DNA of 61,493 nucleotides, taken from positions 1-61,493 of the forward strand of contig NZ_BCVQ01000023.1 in the NCBI RefSeq assembly GCF_001591825.1. Reading direction: 5' to 3'. Below are positions 26,830 through 37,138 of this stretch, one piece after another. This DNA comes from Rossellomorea vietnamensis NBRC 101237 (GTDB taxonomy: Bacteria; Bacillota; Bacilli; Bacillales; Bacillaceae_B). The notes under the pieces are model-generated. The model was given only the letters and a program-made list of their open reading frames with translations. It was not told the DNA's origin and did not search any database. Within the stretch, counting starts at the first letter, position 1, and every line of letters starts with the position of its first letter. Both the position numbers and the translations under genes were made by a program.

Positions 26830-27354
26830 TTAATCATTTACCCACTCTTCTTTTGTAAATCCATTTAGTCTTGTTGTATCGTACACGTCCATCCTCCACT
26901 CTGTAAGAGGATTTGCGGTATTAATTTTCTCTGGATCAAAATATCTTAAGGCTATTTGATAATAGTATCCACTATGCATAAAGCCTTTACCAACTGTTAC
27001 TCCTTTAAGGTACTGAGACAATCCTTTTACTAACTCAAATTGAGTTTCCTTATCAATAGTTTTAAAATCTTTGTTAACATCGATGAATACAGTGTATGGG
27101 TATATTAACTCGCTTTCTCCAGAATGATCGAGTGGAGAAGGCCAGGTATCATCATGGCGTTCTACAGAAATCTGATAATCATACTTGTAATTATCGTTTT
27201 TATCCTCTTCAATATAAACTTGAAAATTAGGATCATTCATTATTTTTTCTACATATTTATCATGTATTGATATATTAAAGACATGCAATACACCTCCAAT
27301 CACAGTACATATGACTGCCACAATTCCTAGAAAGATATAGAATAATTTCTTCAA
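26830..27354 (-). CDS. Hypothetical secreted or membrane-anchored protein, 174 aa
   Basis: TTG start at 27354 with GAGGGG about 7 nt upstream. The N-terminal hydrophobic segment (LFYIFLGIVAVICTVIGGVL) is a signal anchor. The rest is polar, with no cysteine-based lipobox and no recognised domain; strands such as YPYTVFIDVNKDF suggest a small alpha/beta extracellular domain. It lies alone between the GTPase pair and the restriction locus, in the opposite direction. Function unknown. Confidence 0.6.
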   Translation of the reverse strand: MKKLFYIFLGIVAVICTVIGGVLHVFNISIHDKYVEKIMNDPNFQVYIEEDKNDNYKYDYQISVERHDDTWPSPLDHSGESELIYPYTVFIDVNKDFKTIDKETQFELVKGLSQYLKGVTVGKGFMHSGYYYQIALRYFDPEKINTANPLTEWRMDVYDTTRLNGFTKEEWVND

Positions 27355-27649
27355 TCTTTACCCCTCACTTTAAGTTGATAAAAAGAATAGTAACAAATAA
27401 TTTCCCCTTTACTTGCAGGGGAAATTGAAGTGTATTTCAATGTTCCTCTCAAGTATTTATTTTTTGGGAGCTGAAGTCATACAGAGTCTTAGTGATTTCT
27501 TGCTGTTAAGTTAATTTCCAATTCTAAGTATACTGTACTTTTCTCGTTAGCAACGACAATTTAAAACTGTACTTATGCTATCTGTCATCATTTATATACA
27601 TTTGAAAACATTTAACATTATGTAATTCGTTCAAATTACAACAAAATCA

Positions 27650-27679
27650 TTGACCGCATCACACGCAAAGTGATAAGAT
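27650..27679 (+). promoter_or_regulatory. Promoter of the type I restriction-modification operon
   Basis: A TTGACC -35 (27650-27655) and an extended -10 TGATAAGAT (hexamer TAAGAT, 27674-27679) are separated by 18 bp, about 55 bp before the first gene. The gap 27355-27649 shows no other feature. Confidence 0.55.
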
Positions 27680-27732
27680 GTACCCGTACTCAAAAAAGTA
27701 ATTCCAAAGAAATACATAAAAGAGGGCGGGAT

Positions 27733-28299
27733 ATGAAACTTCAAGATGTGGTAACCGTTAGAATCGGCAGAAACCTTTCCAGAGGAAACGAGAAAGGTGA
27801 TTTCACGTTAGTGGCTTATTCATACGAGGATCTAATCAGGGATCTAGATGGATTATTTCTAGACTCAAAAGCTACTAATGGTAGTGTGAATTCTAATGAT
27901 GAAAATGGCTATTTAAGCCTTGCTGGAGATATTGTTTTCAGCTTTGTAAGTTCTAAAGCCGGGATAGTGAGTGACGTAAATCAAGGTAAAATCATCAACC
28001 AAAACTTTGCGAAGCTCATGATTGAACATGATGGTTTGGACAGCAGCTACTTATGTTATGCATTGAACGAATCACATTCAATGAAAAAACAAATGGCCAT
28101 CTCGATGCAAGGAAGCACGGTGCCGAAACTGACACCATCCATATTAAAAGAGTTGGAAATCAAGCTACCAACGCTTAAGAAACAGCGAACCATTGGAAAA
28201 GCGTACTTTTATTTAAGAAAGCAGCAGGCGTTGGCTAAGCAACAGGCGAAACTGGAAGAACAGCTGTATTTAGAAATGTTGAGAAAACTAGATCACTAG
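27733..28299 (+). CDS. Single-TRD HsdS-like specificity protein, 188 aa
   Basis: I chose the ATG at 27733 (MKLQDVVTV) over the longer frame, since AGAGGG lies at a suitable distance. The protein has one target-recognition-like domain: a GDFTLVAYSYEDL start, a GDIVFSFVSSKAGIV strand, SMQGSTVPKLTPSILKELEI typical of HsdS, then one helical conserved region. Full HsdS proteins have two such halves. It is 27 bp upstream of hsdM. It may homodimerise to give another specificity or act as a recombination partner for the full hsdS; both are inference. Confidence 0.75.
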   Translation: MKLQDVVTVRIGRNLSRGNEKGDFTLVAYSYEDLIRDLDGLFLDSKATNGSVNSNDENGYLSLAGDIVFSFVSSKAGIVSDVNQGKIINQNFAKLMIEHDGLDSSYLCYALNESHSMKKQMAISMQGSTVPKLTPSILKELEIKLPTLKKQRTIGKAYFYLRKQQALAKQQAKLEEQLYLEMLRKLDH

Positions 28300-28326
28300 A
28301 CTAATAAAAAGAAGTGGGGATACAAC

Positions 28327-29919
28327 ATGGCAACGTTAAACCAAAAATTATTCAGTGCCGCAGACAACTTGCGAAGCAAGATGGATGCCTCCGAATACAA
28401 AAACTATTTATTGGGATTGATATTTTACAAGTATCTATCCGATAAACTACTGGAAAAAGTGGTCGTCATAGCCGATGAATCGCTGGAAGAATACGACACC
28501 CAGGAAAAACAAACGCAATTATACAGGGGCCTGTATGAAGACGAAGAAATCAAAGGTGATTTGACCGAAACGTTAGTCGATACACTCGGCTATGATATTG
28601 CGCCAGGACACTTATTTAATGTATTAGCCGATCAGGCGAAACAAAACACGTTTCAATTAACGGACTTACATAAAGCCTTTATGGATCTGGCAACCAAATA
28701 TGATCAATTTAATGGGCTATTCGATGATGTCGATCTAAAATCCAAAAAATTAGGTTCGGATGATCAGCAGCGAAACATCACCATTACAGAAGTTCTAAAA
28801 AAGCTCAATCATGTGGACTTGATGGGACATGGCGGCGATGTCATCGGGGATGCGTATGAATTCCTGATCAGTCAATTTGCCTCAGAAGCTGGAAAGAAGG
28901 CAGGAGAATTCTACACGCCTCATGAAGTATCGGATATGATGGCACGTATTGCGGCAATGGGCCAGGAAGACAAAAAGTTGTTCAGCGTATTTGACCCCAC
29001 CATGGGATCGGGTTCGTTGATGCTAAATATCCGGAATTATATCAACTACCCGGACAGCGTGAAGTATCACGGTCAGGAATTGAACACCACCACCTTCAAC
29101 CTGGCAAAGATGAACTTGATTTTGCATGGGGTGAATAAAGAAGATATGCGTGTACGAAATGGGGATACACTGAACAAGGACTGGCCGACAGATGAGCCCT
29201 ATACCTTTGATTCGGTGTTGATGAATCCACCGTATTCCGCCAAATGGTCGGCAGATAATACGTTTTTAGATGATTCTCGCTTCAATCGTTACGGAAAGTT
29301 AGCACCGAAATCAAAAGCAGACTTTGCTTTCCTTTTACACGGGTTCTATCACTTGAAGGATTCCGGAACGATGGCCATTGTCCTGCCACACGGGGTATTG
29401 TTCCGTGGAGCTGCGGAAGGGATCATTCGGAAGAAGCTGTTGGAAGACGGCAGTATCGATGCGGTGATTGGCATGCCAGGAAACTTATTTTTTGGAACGT
29501 CCATTCCAACAACAGTCATTATACTAAAGAAAAATCGTGAAACGCGCGATGTCCTCTTTATTGATGCCAGTAAAGAGTTTATCAAAGGGAAAAATCAAAA
29601 CAAACTCTCAAAAGAAAATCTGGATAAGATTGTGGAAACGTATCAAAATCGAGAGGATGTGGAGAAATATGCCCACGTGGCAAGCTTTGATGAAATCAAA
29701 GAGAATGAGTTCAACTTAAATATCCCTCGATACGTCGATACGTTTGAGGAAGAAGAACCGGTGGATATGGCTGCGATTGGAGCAAGTATTAAAGAGATTC
29801 GAAAAGAAAAAGCAGAACTGGAATCCAGCCTGTATGACATGATTTCTTCACTTCAATATGATGAAGAAAATGCAGAATGGATTAAGGGTGCTTTAGAGGT
29901 GTTTAATCGTGAGAAGTAA
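28327..29919 (+). CDS. hsdM: Type I restriction-modification methyltransferase subunit
   Basis: Predicted 530 aa with the normal HsdM layout: N-terminal helical domain (KLFSAADNLRSKMDASEYKN), SAM-binding motif DPTMGSGS (223-230) and catalytic motif NPPY (300-303) of N6-adenine methyltransferases. The gene overlaps the full hsdS by 11 bp. With HsdS it methylates the recognition site to protect the host and plasmid. No defect is visible. Confidence 0.95.
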   Translation: MATLNQKLFSAADNLRSKMDASEYKNYLLGLIFYKYLSDKLLEKVVVIADESLEEYDTQEKQTQLYRGLYEDEEIKGDLTETLVDTLGYDIAPGHLFNVLADQAKQNTFQLTDLHKAFMDLATKYDQFNGLFDDVDLKSKKLGSDDQQRNITITEVLKKLNHVDLMGHGGDVIGDAYEFLISQFASEAGKKAGEFYTPHEVSDMMARIAAMGQEDKKLFSVFDPTMGSGSLMLNIRNYINYPDSVKYHGQELNTTTFNLAKMNLILHGVNKEDMRVRNGDTLNKDWPTDEPYTFDSVLMNPPYSAKWSADNTFLDDSRFNRYGKLAPKSKADFAFLLHGFYHLKDSGTMAIVLPHGVLFRGAAEGIIRKKLLEDGSIDAVIGMPGNLFFGTSIPTTVIILKKNRETRDVLFIDASKEFIKGKNQNKLSKENLDKIVETYQNREDVEKYAHVASFDEIKENEFNLNIPRYVDTFEEEEPVDMAAIGASIKEIRKEKAELESSLYDMISSLQYDEENAEWIKGALEVFNREK

Positions 29920-31141
29920 TCAACAACCAGAAATTAGATTTCCTGGATTCTTTGGGAATTGGAATCAGTGTGAGTTGGGAGATATAGCTAATTTTTCAAA
30001 AGGTAATGGATATTCAAAAAGTGATTTGACTGATGAAGGTAATTCTATTATTCTGTACGGTCGTTTATATACTAAGTACGAGACGGTAATTAAAGCTGTA
30101 GACACTTTCACAAAAATAAAAGAAAAATCTGTAATAAGTAAAGGTAATGAAGTAATTGTGCCATCTTCCGGAGAAACATCTGAAGACATCTCTAGAGCGT
30201 CCTTTGTAAGTGTACCAGGAGTAATATTGGGTGGAGATTTAAATATTATACGACCAGGTAATGAAATCGACCCAATATTCTTAGCTTTGACTATTTCTAA
30301 TGGTGAGCAGCAAAAAGAATTAAGTAAGCGGGCACAAGGGAAATCTGTAGTTCACTTACATAATTCAGATTTAAAAAAGGTTAATCTCGTTTTTCCAAAA
30401 AGAGAAGAGCAAACAATAATCGGTAATTTTTTTGAAAAGTTAGATGCAACGATTGCTCTTTATATGAAAGAACTAGCTACACTCAAACAAACCAAACAAG
30501 AATTTTTAAAAAAGATGTTTCCAAAAAAAGAGAAGTTAGTGCCCGAGGTACGGTTTAAAGGATTTACCGGAGAATGGAAACAACGGAAATTAAGCGATAT
30601 AACAAAACTAATAACAAAGGGAACTACACCGAAGGATAAGAGTAACATAGGAGATATTAACTTTATAAAGGTAGAAAACATTGATTCAGGTTCAGGTGCT
30701 GTATCGATTACTTCAAAAATTTCAAAAGAAGAACATGATGGATATTTAAAGAGGTCTAAGTTAGAAACTGGAGATATCTTATTCTCGATTGCTGGGACGT
30801 TAGGAAGAGTAACTATTGTTGATGATGATATGCTTCCAGCAAATACAAACCAAGCATTGGCAATTATTCGGTTAAAAGAAGGAAATGTTGATTTTATAGC
30901 TACTTATTTAAAAGGGAAATTTGTAGAAGATTATATTAGAAAAAACCCAACGGTAGGAGCACAACCTAACTTATCTCTTCAGCAAGTAGGAGACCTGACA
31001 ATTATCTCACCAAACAAACAAGAGCAGGAGAAAATAGGTGCTCTCTTCAAACAATTAGACAATACAATCGCTCTTTATCAACGTGAATTAGATGCCTTAA
31101 AAGAAACGAAAAAAACATTCCTGCAAAAGATGTTTGTTTAA
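29909..31141 (+). CDS. hsdS: Type I restriction-modification specificity subunit, two TRDs
   Basis: Predicted 410 aa from a GTG start that overlaps hsdM. Two similar halves are visible, each beginning with a PEIRFPGF / PEVRFKGF segment and a W-containing strand, and each ending in a helical spacer (FFEKLDATIALYMKEL / LFKQLDNTIALYQREL). This is the classic two-target-recognition-domain structure for a bipartite DNA site. AT-content is higher than in the neighbouring hsdM and hsdR, a usual sign of TRD exchange. Confidence 0.95.
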   Translation: MRSNQQPEIRFPGFFGNWNQCELGDIANFSKGNGYSKSDLTDEGNSIILYGRLYTKYETVIKAVDTFTKIKEKSVISKGNEVIVPSSGETSEDISRASFVSVPGVILGGDLNIIRPGNEIDPIFLALTISNGEQQKELSKRAQGKSVVHLHNSDLKKVNLVFPKREEQTIIGNFFEKLDATIALYMKELATLKQTKQEFLKKMFPKKEKLVPEVRFKGFTGEWKQRKLSDITKLITKGTTPKDKSNIGDINFIKVENIDSGSGAVSITSKISKEEHDGYLKRSKLETGDILFSIAGTLGRVTIVDDDMLPANTNQALAIIRLKEGNVDFIATYLKGKFVEDYIRKNPTVGAQPNLSLQQVGDLTIISPNKQEQEKIGALFKQLDNTIALYQRELDALKETKKTFLQKMFV

Positions 31142-31164
31142 GCGGATGGAAAAGAGGGAGTAAT

Positions 31165-34100
31165 GTGACTAAAATCGCTCACAGTGATGAACTGGCAGTG
31201 GAACGTCGATTGATTGAAGTACTCGGAGAAGGGCATAATCAGTGGAATTATCGCCCGGACTTAAAGTCGGAAAAAGACCTTTGGAAGAACTTACGCAAGA
31301 TCATTACGCGAAACAACTTATCTGAAATAGGGGAACACCCCATTTCGGATAAAGAGTTTGAGGCCATTAAAACCGAGTTGCTTTCGAAAACCCAGACACC
31401 CTTTGACGCTGCCAGATGGCTGAAGGGAGAGAACGGAATTGCACGCATTACGATTGAACGCGATGATGTATCTCTGGGCTCCATGTCATTGGTGCTGTAT
31501 TCGAATCAGGACATCGGTGGCGGTATCTCTACATACGAAATTGTCCATCAGATCGCGAAACAAAAGGTAAATGAGGATGGTCGTAATCGCCGGTTTGATG
31601 TGACCCTATTAATCAATGGGCTTCCGATTGTTCAGATTGAATTGAAACAGGTAAGTGCCAAAGACGGTGTATTCCAGGCATACAATCAAATCAAGAAATA
31701 CGCGGAGGAAGGGATGTTTCGAAACAACATCTTTTCAACGCTTCAGCTCTTCGTGATCTCAAATGAACAGACAACGCGCTATTTTGCCAATGCGATGCCA
31801 AAAGACATGCACAAGAAATTCGTGTTTAGCTGGCGCACGACGGATAACCGAAAAGTAGAAAATCTGTATGAATTCGTCAAACAGGTCTTAAATATCCCGG
31901 ATGCGCATCGACTGATTGCCAATTATACAATCGTCAGTGAAGATCAGGACAATAAAGCATTAATGGTCTTGCATCCGTATCAAATTCACGCCATTGAAGC
32001 CCTATTCACATCAGCGATGAAACACGAGTCTGGATTCGTATGGCATGCGACGGGCTCAGGAAAAACGCTCACGAGCTTTGTGTCGACGAAGCTATTAGCT
32101 CGTAAACCGGGTGTGGATCGCACCATCATGATCATTGACCGGAAAGACTTGGACAATCAGACGACAACCGAGTTCACCAAATTCGCCTCCGAGTTTAATA
32201 CGGGCATCTCGTCCGGTACGGCGAAGTCCAACAGCTTAATTGTGGGAACGGAAAGTTCAAAGAAGTTAAGTGAGACCCTCCTATCCGACAGCAATTCTAA
32301 TACCGTCATTATCACGACGCGCCAAAAGCTTGAGGCTGCATTACGCTTTGCTCAAAAACAAGAGGAAAAGAACGGCTCTAAACGTTTTAAGAAATTGATC
32401 GGTCAGCATATTGTATTCGTGGTGGATGAATGCCACCGGGCGTTAAGTGCAGAAGGAATGGAAGCCATCAAAGAATTCTTTCCGAACTCAACATGGTTTG
32501 GATTCACGGGGACGCCGATCTTCAATGAAAATAAAAAGCAGGCTAAGGGTCAATTGGCCCGGACTACTCGTGACCAATATGGAGAAATCCTTCATACCTA
32601 TACCATTAAAAATGCATTAGAAGATGGTTCGGTATTAGGATTCCAGGTCGAACACGAAGATACGATAGAATCGATTTCCTTGTATGGTCATATCTTGGAC
32701 CAGCTGCGCCTGAATGAAAAATACGCAGAAAATACGGACGATGAGCTTAACGAAATGATTGATGGGATGGATGGAATAGAAAAAGAAACGTATATTCCAA
32801 ACACGTTGTTTGAAAACGATGACCATATCAAGGGGGTGATCCGAAAGATCCTTCGTCCGGATAACGCCTACACGAAATTTGATTTTGAAAATGGCCGACC
32901 TCAAAAATCCGCCATTTTAACCACAAGTTCTATTGATATGGCCAAGCGATATTATCATGGTATTAAAGAAATAACAAAAGATCCTGATTGGATAAAAAAT
33001 GAATTTGCGGGTCACCCCATACGAAAAGGACGCACGATAGAAGACCCTGACTTCCCTCGAATTGCGATCACCTATTCGTTACAGGAAAATGAGGAAACCT
33101 CAAAAGTGACGCAAGATGAAATGAAACAAATCATCAAAGAGTACAATGGTTACTATGATACAGCCTGGTCGATTGAAGATATCGAACGATACAATGGGGA
33201 TATCAATAACCGCCTGGCCCGTAAAAAAGCAGAGTTCAAGGAGTTTGGGAAGCATATCGACCTTGTGATCGTGGTGGATCGTTTATTGACGGGGTTTGAT
33301 GCCCCGACCATCCAGACGTTGTTTGTCGATCGGAACTTAAGCTATGCCAACTTGATTCAAGCGTTCTCCCGTACGAATCGAACCTATCCCGGTAAATCAA
33401 AGGGATTGATCGTCACATTCCGAAAACCTTCCACCATGGAACGGAACGTGCAGGACGCGACAAAGTTATACTCGAATGAAAATGATGAATCGAAGCTGGT
33501 GTATCCGACATACGATGAATCCAAAAAACGCTTTAAAAAGGCACACAAATCATTGCAAACCCTAGTGCCAAACCCTACCGATATTGATGAGCATTCATCC
33601 CTTGAAAAACGAATCGAATTCGTCACAGCCTTTCAAGAGCTGAATAACGCGTTTGAAGCGTTAGTGACTTATGACGACTACAACGATGAGATGGAGAAAT
33701 CCAAAGCCCTTCAAGAACAGGTGAAGACCCTGGAAGAGTATATTGGGGTGTACAACACGGTGAAAGGATCGCTGGTAGAAGAAGGTGGTGATGGAGCGAA
33801 CCCTGATTTCTCGGGCATCGAGTTTTATGGAGAAAATGCGATTAAAATCTATGATATAGACTCCACCTATATCGACCGTCTACTGGAAACGTATTCCGCC
33901 AATAATCAGGGAATCCGTGACGAGATCGAAAAAGCCCTTCAAAAGCTGAATAAATCAGATATCGTGAAAAACGTGTACCATACCATTTTAAATGGCATTG
34001 ATTCCAAAGAGATTGATATAAAAGAAGATATCTTTGCAGTGAAAAGACGCTTCTTCACCCAAACCTATCAAAAAGCGATTGAAGATTTCGCGAACACCTG

Positions 34101-34320
34101 GTTTGTAGAAGAAAATGAGCTGCACTCCTCTGCTGTTCAATATGAGACCGGCTCAGATCCAATCCCAAACATTGGCGGGATCATCAACAGCAAGCGATTT
34201 GATCAATATAAAGCCGTACACCCAGACGCAAAACCATTAAAATACGGACCAGAAATGAAGCGTCAATGGAGAAAAACCCTAGATGAAGTCATTGTTCCTT
34301 TAGGCGACGAATTGAGATAG
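31165..34320 (+). CDS. hsdR: Type I restriction enzyme endonuclease/translocase subunit
   Basis: Predicted 1051 aa from a GTG start preceded by AGAGGGAG. The N-terminal nuclease region has INGLPIVQIELKQ (PD-(D/E)XK core E-x-K). Helicase motifs follow: Walker A ATGSGKT (295-301), DECH (421-424), FTGTPIF and the motif VI region QAFSRTNRTYPGK. Length and order match intact HsdR. Together with hsdM and hsdS it forms a complete type I system carried by the plasmid. Confidence 0.95.
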   Translation: MTKIAHSDELAVERRLIEVLGEGHNQWNYRPDLKSEKDLWKNLRKIITRNNLSEIGEHPISDKEFEAIKTELLSKTQTPFDAARWLKGENGIARITIERDDVSLGSMSLVLYSNQDIGGGISTYEIVHQIAKQKVNEDGRNRRFDVTLLINGLPIVQIELKQVSAKDGVFQAYNQIKKYAEEGMFRNNIFSTLQLFVISNEQTTRYFANAMPKDMHKKFVFSWRTTDNRKVENLYEFVKQVLNIPDAHRLIANYTIVSEDQDNKALMVLHPYQIHAIEALFTSAMKHESGFVWHATGSGKTLTSFVSTKLLARKPGVDRTIMIIDRKDLDNQTTTEFTKFASEFNTGISSGTAKSNSLIVGTESSKKLSETLLSDSNSNTVIITTRQKLEAALRFAQKQEEKNGSKRFKKLIGQHIVFVVDECHRALSAEGMEAIKEFFPNSTWFGFTGTPIFNENKKQAKGQLARTTRDQYGEILHTYTIKNALEDGSVLGFQVEHEDTIESISLYGHILDQLRLNEKYAENTDDELNEMIDGMDGIEKETYIPNTLFENDDHIKGVIRKILRPDNAYTKFDFENGRPQKSAILTTSSIDMAKRYYHGIKEITKDPDWIKNEFAGHPIRKGRTIEDPDFPRIAITYSLQENEETSKVTQDEMKQIIKEYNGYYDTAWSIEDIERYNGDINNRLARKKAEFKEFGKHIDLVIVVDRLLTGFDAPTIQTLFVDRNLSYANLIQAFSRTNRTYPGKSKGLIVTFRKPSTMERNVQDATKLYSNENDESKLVYPTYDESKKRFKKAHKSLQTLVPNPTDIDEHSSLEKRIEFVTAFQELNNAFEALVTYDDYNDEMEKSKALQEQVKTLEEYIGVYNTVKGSLVEEGGDGANPDFSGIEFYGENAIKIYDIDSTYIDRLLETYSANNQGIRDEIEKALQKLNKSDIVKNVYHTILNGIDSKEIDIKEDIFAVKRRFFTQTYQKAIEDFANTWFVEENELHSSAVQYETGSDPIPNIGGIINSKRFDQYKAVHPDAKPLKYGPEMKRQWRKTLDEVIVPLGDELR

Positions 34321-34417
34321 TAATGAGAACTAAACTGGCCTAAAGGGAGAGCGTCAGGCGATTTTTAGCATTTTAGCATCTGAAAGTTTCATAATTTTCT
34401 AGCTGAATAATACGCAA

Positions 34418-34460
34418 TACAAAGAAGGACAGCTGTATAAATTAGCTATCCTTCTTTGTA
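34418..34460. terminator. Hairpin between convergent genes
   Basis: TACAAAGAAGGA (34418-34429) pairs perfectly with 34449-34460, and AGCT sequences inside extend the pairing. It sits between hsdR and the convergent cold-shock/zinc gene and probably ends both. The T-run is poor. Confidence 0.5.
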
Positions 34461-34481
34461 TGTTCAAGTAAATGAATGTTA

Positions 34482-36833
34482 TCAACTATCCCAGTCAAAC
34501 ATACAGCTTGTGCAGATATCATTAGCGACGACTCCTCCGCAGATGTCACACCGGTAGGACTGACTGAAACTTGGTACAGCGGCGAAATGGGCACCTGATA
34601 ATGCAACAGAATCTAAGAATTCATCCTCAGTAATCGTTTGCCATGGTAGATCATCTAATTCAATCTCAGTAACAGTTTGCGGCTTTAGACTATGAGATTT
34701 ACGCTCAGGAGCAGGAAGCCAAGGGTGATTGTCTAATTGAATCTCAGAAACAGTTGGCCCCGGAAAGGTGACTGCTTCACTCTCAGTATTAGGTAGCCAT
34801 GGTAGATCGTCTAATTCAATCTCATTAACGACAGAGTGCCTGTCTCTATTCAGGGATGGTACATAATTCTTTGTTTTAACCGGTAGCCTATTGGTTGGTA
34901 TCTTTTTTGTTTTCCTTCCTTTTAAATAAATATGATGGTTACAAGTTGAATCACTGCATACCCTAACATCCTCGTTCTCAGTTAGGTTGAGCATCTTCTT
35001 CTTTCCGCATTTCGGACAAATGTCACCCGGGGTGAATGGGGGAGCATGATGAAAAGGATCTTCCTCACTAAAACTTATTCTTGAGTACCTCGGGATATCA
35101 CCGCACAGGATGCAGATATAATACCTGTCAAATTTGTTAGAGCTTTCTCTGCTGTCGATGATGTGGCTGCAATCTTTATTCGAACAATGGTTAAAGTAAA
35201 CACCAGTGCCGTGCCCGTCCGGACATCTAGCGACGGTGCTGTTATAGCCAGCAGGATTAAACGCATATTTCTTATCTGGGATAAGCGTTTTTCCACAATG
35301 TTCACATTTCATTCGTTCCCTGATTTCATTTAAGCGATTCACCCACCCGGCAATTTTCAGCAGGTAAGTATCATTGCGATTAAGGCTATTAGAAGTAGGA
35401 TTAACGCCAAGGGATTCAAAAAAATCCGTCAACGTCCATTTGTCCCAGCTAATGTCCGGCAACCCATTAACGTGTGCTCCTCTTAAGCTCTGGTTGATGT
35501 TTACGACGCAGGGGCCGTGCTGTCTTGGACAATAGGCTATCTCCTGCCCTTTATCATTTGTTTTCCAGCCACCATCTCCGCCTGGCCATCTTCTGGCTTC
35601 ACAATATTGCACATTTGACAAGACTGAACAGCCTGGCAGTATCGGACCAAGATCCAAAGGTTCAGTAGATTTCCAAGCGGCCTCGGTGATATATTCCGTT
35701 ATCCAATGATGGACTTGCTCTAACGGCGCAGATTCTCCGACCTTTCTTCCCAACAATAATAATACGGCTTTGACGAGTAAATCTTTTTCAGTCTGAAGAT
35801 AATCCCTAATCTTTAAGTTCCGATCTTCTTTTGCCGCCCGAAATACGGCTCTGATCTTGGCATCACGGTTCATTAAGTCCCAATAATCATTAATTGATGA
35901 CCAACCAGTTTCCACTTGGTCTATGCTATTTAAAAAAGGAAATATCCTTTTATACCCTTTTAGTCCTTCAGGCAGGGTTTCATGACTCCGAGCGTTTTTC
36001 GCTGTTTCGACCACTCTATCAAAAACTGAATCATAATCTTCTTTATCAATGGATGGATTGAGCCGTCTGAGTAGAATAGAATACTTCTTATGGTCCGGTA
36101 CATATATCCAGATCTCTTGATCTGTTACTAATGAAAAGGGAAGACTGTCCCAAATGTCTTTTTTGTAATCATCCGAACGCCATTCAATTTCTCCCACTTC
36201 CTTTGAAGAAAGTTCATACCAATTATTTTGAAATGAATGAATATGACGATATTGATTTTTTAATTTGCTGCTGATCTTCTCTGATATCTGCTTTTTGGCA
36301 ATGTCATCATCGGAGCGATCATAGATTACTGAACTGATTTTTAAGTATCGCTCAACCGGCAAAAAATCTATAAAGTTTTGATAAACAAAGAAAATCTGAT
36401 CAGGGATTTTTTCTACTAAATTATCAAGATCAAAGCCATCTGCATGCACTGCCATAAATTTTTTGTAAATGAATTCTATTGTTTCCTTGTCTGGAGTTGT
36501 TAGCTGTTCAATCAACTGAGTGATAGCTGGAAGCCAAATTTGCAAATGTTCACTTTTTGCACAAACCTGTAAATCCTCTGGTTGAGTAAAATCTGGCTGT
36601 CTTACCTTTATTGCTTCGTTTTTACCTGATTTTCTATTTTGTCGTACTTCAAAAACCACCACTGTCCGTTCATTTAGCTTATCAGGGCTACAAAGCAAGT
36701 TTGTTTCATGGATAAAAAGATCTTCATTCGGCCTGCTTCTTTCTACAAAACCAAATTTATTTTCTTTTTCTTTTTGTGCATTATATCCGCCGTACCATTT
36801 AATAAGTCCTACTTCCAATGTATGTGTATCCAT
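34482..36833 (-). CDS. Cold-shock-domain protein with zinc ribbons and a repeated EIELDDLPW motif
   Basis: Predicted 783 aa; AAGGAG lies about 10 nt before the ATG at 36833. The first 80 residues look like a cold-shock domain: GLIKWYGG, FGFVERS, DLFIHETNL, then VVFEVRQNRKSGKNEA. A large helical middle part of unknown fold follows, then at least four CxxC zinc-ribbon-like sites (MKCEHCGK, ICILCGD, ICPKCGK, RCDICGG). Near the end the nonapeptide EIELDDLPW occurs three times (671-679, 697-705 as EIQLDNHPW, 723-731), exactly 26 residues apart. Single-strand nucleic acid binding is likely. It lies beside the type I restriction locus; a defence or RNA-related function is inferred. No named family recognised. 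Confidence 0.7.
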   Translation of the reverse strand: MDTHTLEVGLIKWYGGYNAQKEKENKFGFVERSRPNEDLFIHETNLLCSPDKLNERTVVVFEVRQNRKSGKNEAIKVRQPDFTQPEDLQVCAKSEHLQIWLPAITQLIEQLTTPDKETIEFIYKKFMAVHADGFDLDNLVEKIPDQIFFVYQNFIDFLPVERYLKISSVIYDRSDDDIAKKQISEKISSKLKNQYRHIHSFQNNWYELSSKEVGEIEWRSDDYKKDIWDSLPFSLVTDQEIWIYVPDHKKYSILLRRLNPSIDKEDYDSVFDRVVETAKNARSHETLPEGLKGYKRIFPFLNSIDQVETGWSSINDYWDLMNRDAKIRAVFRAAKEDRNLKIRDYLQTEKDLLVKAVLLLLGRKVGESAPLEQVHHWITEYITEAAWKSTEPLDLGPILPGCSVLSNVQYCEARRWPGGDGGWKTNDKGQEIAYCPRQHGPCVVNINQSLRGAHVNGLPDISWDKWTLTDFFESLGVNPTSNSLNRNDTYLLKIAGWVNRLNEIRERMKCEHCGKTLIPDKKYAFNPAGYNSTVARCPDGHGTGVYFNHCSNKDCSHIIDSRESSNKFDRYYICILCGDIPRYSRISFSEEDPFHHAPPFTPGDICPKCGKKKMLNLTENEDVRVCSDSTCNHHIYLKGRKTKKIPTNRLPVKTKNYVPSLNRDRHSVVNEIELDDLPWLPNTESEAVTFPGPTVSEIQLDNHPWLPAPERKSHSLKPQTVTEIELDDLPWQTITEDEFLDSVALSGAHFAAVPSFSQSYRCDICGGVVANDICTSCMFDWDS

Positions 36834-37084
36834 TTTTCATGATCTCCTTAAAATATAAGCTTCTATAGTTTACTGTCTCGTGTTTTACGATAGAGGACTG
36901 TATTCGATTCACATAATATTTAATTATATTTTTTCGTACCTAATCTATTTATCGGCGGTAACAACTGCTTTCTATACTGTTTTGATAAGTATTAAAGGAT
37001 TATTGAGAAGCTCTATTTTGGGAAGGAGATAACTAGGGGAAAAGAGTGACTTTGCCTGCTGAAATAAAAGAGGGAATCTCTAAA

Positions 37085-37138
37085 TTAACATATGTTAATA
37101 ACAACAATGAAATATACATTATAATTATTGTTATTCAT
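37085..37138. repeat. AT-rich palindromic site 1 (core TTAACATATGTTAA)
   Basis: A perfect 14-bp palindrome at 37085-37098 is followed by an inverted pair (AATAACAACAAT around 37097-37108 and ATTATTGTTATT). It belongs to a family of similar sites found between 37 and 57 kb. The rest of the 490-bp gap 36834-37326 shows no other feature. Confidence 0.5.
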
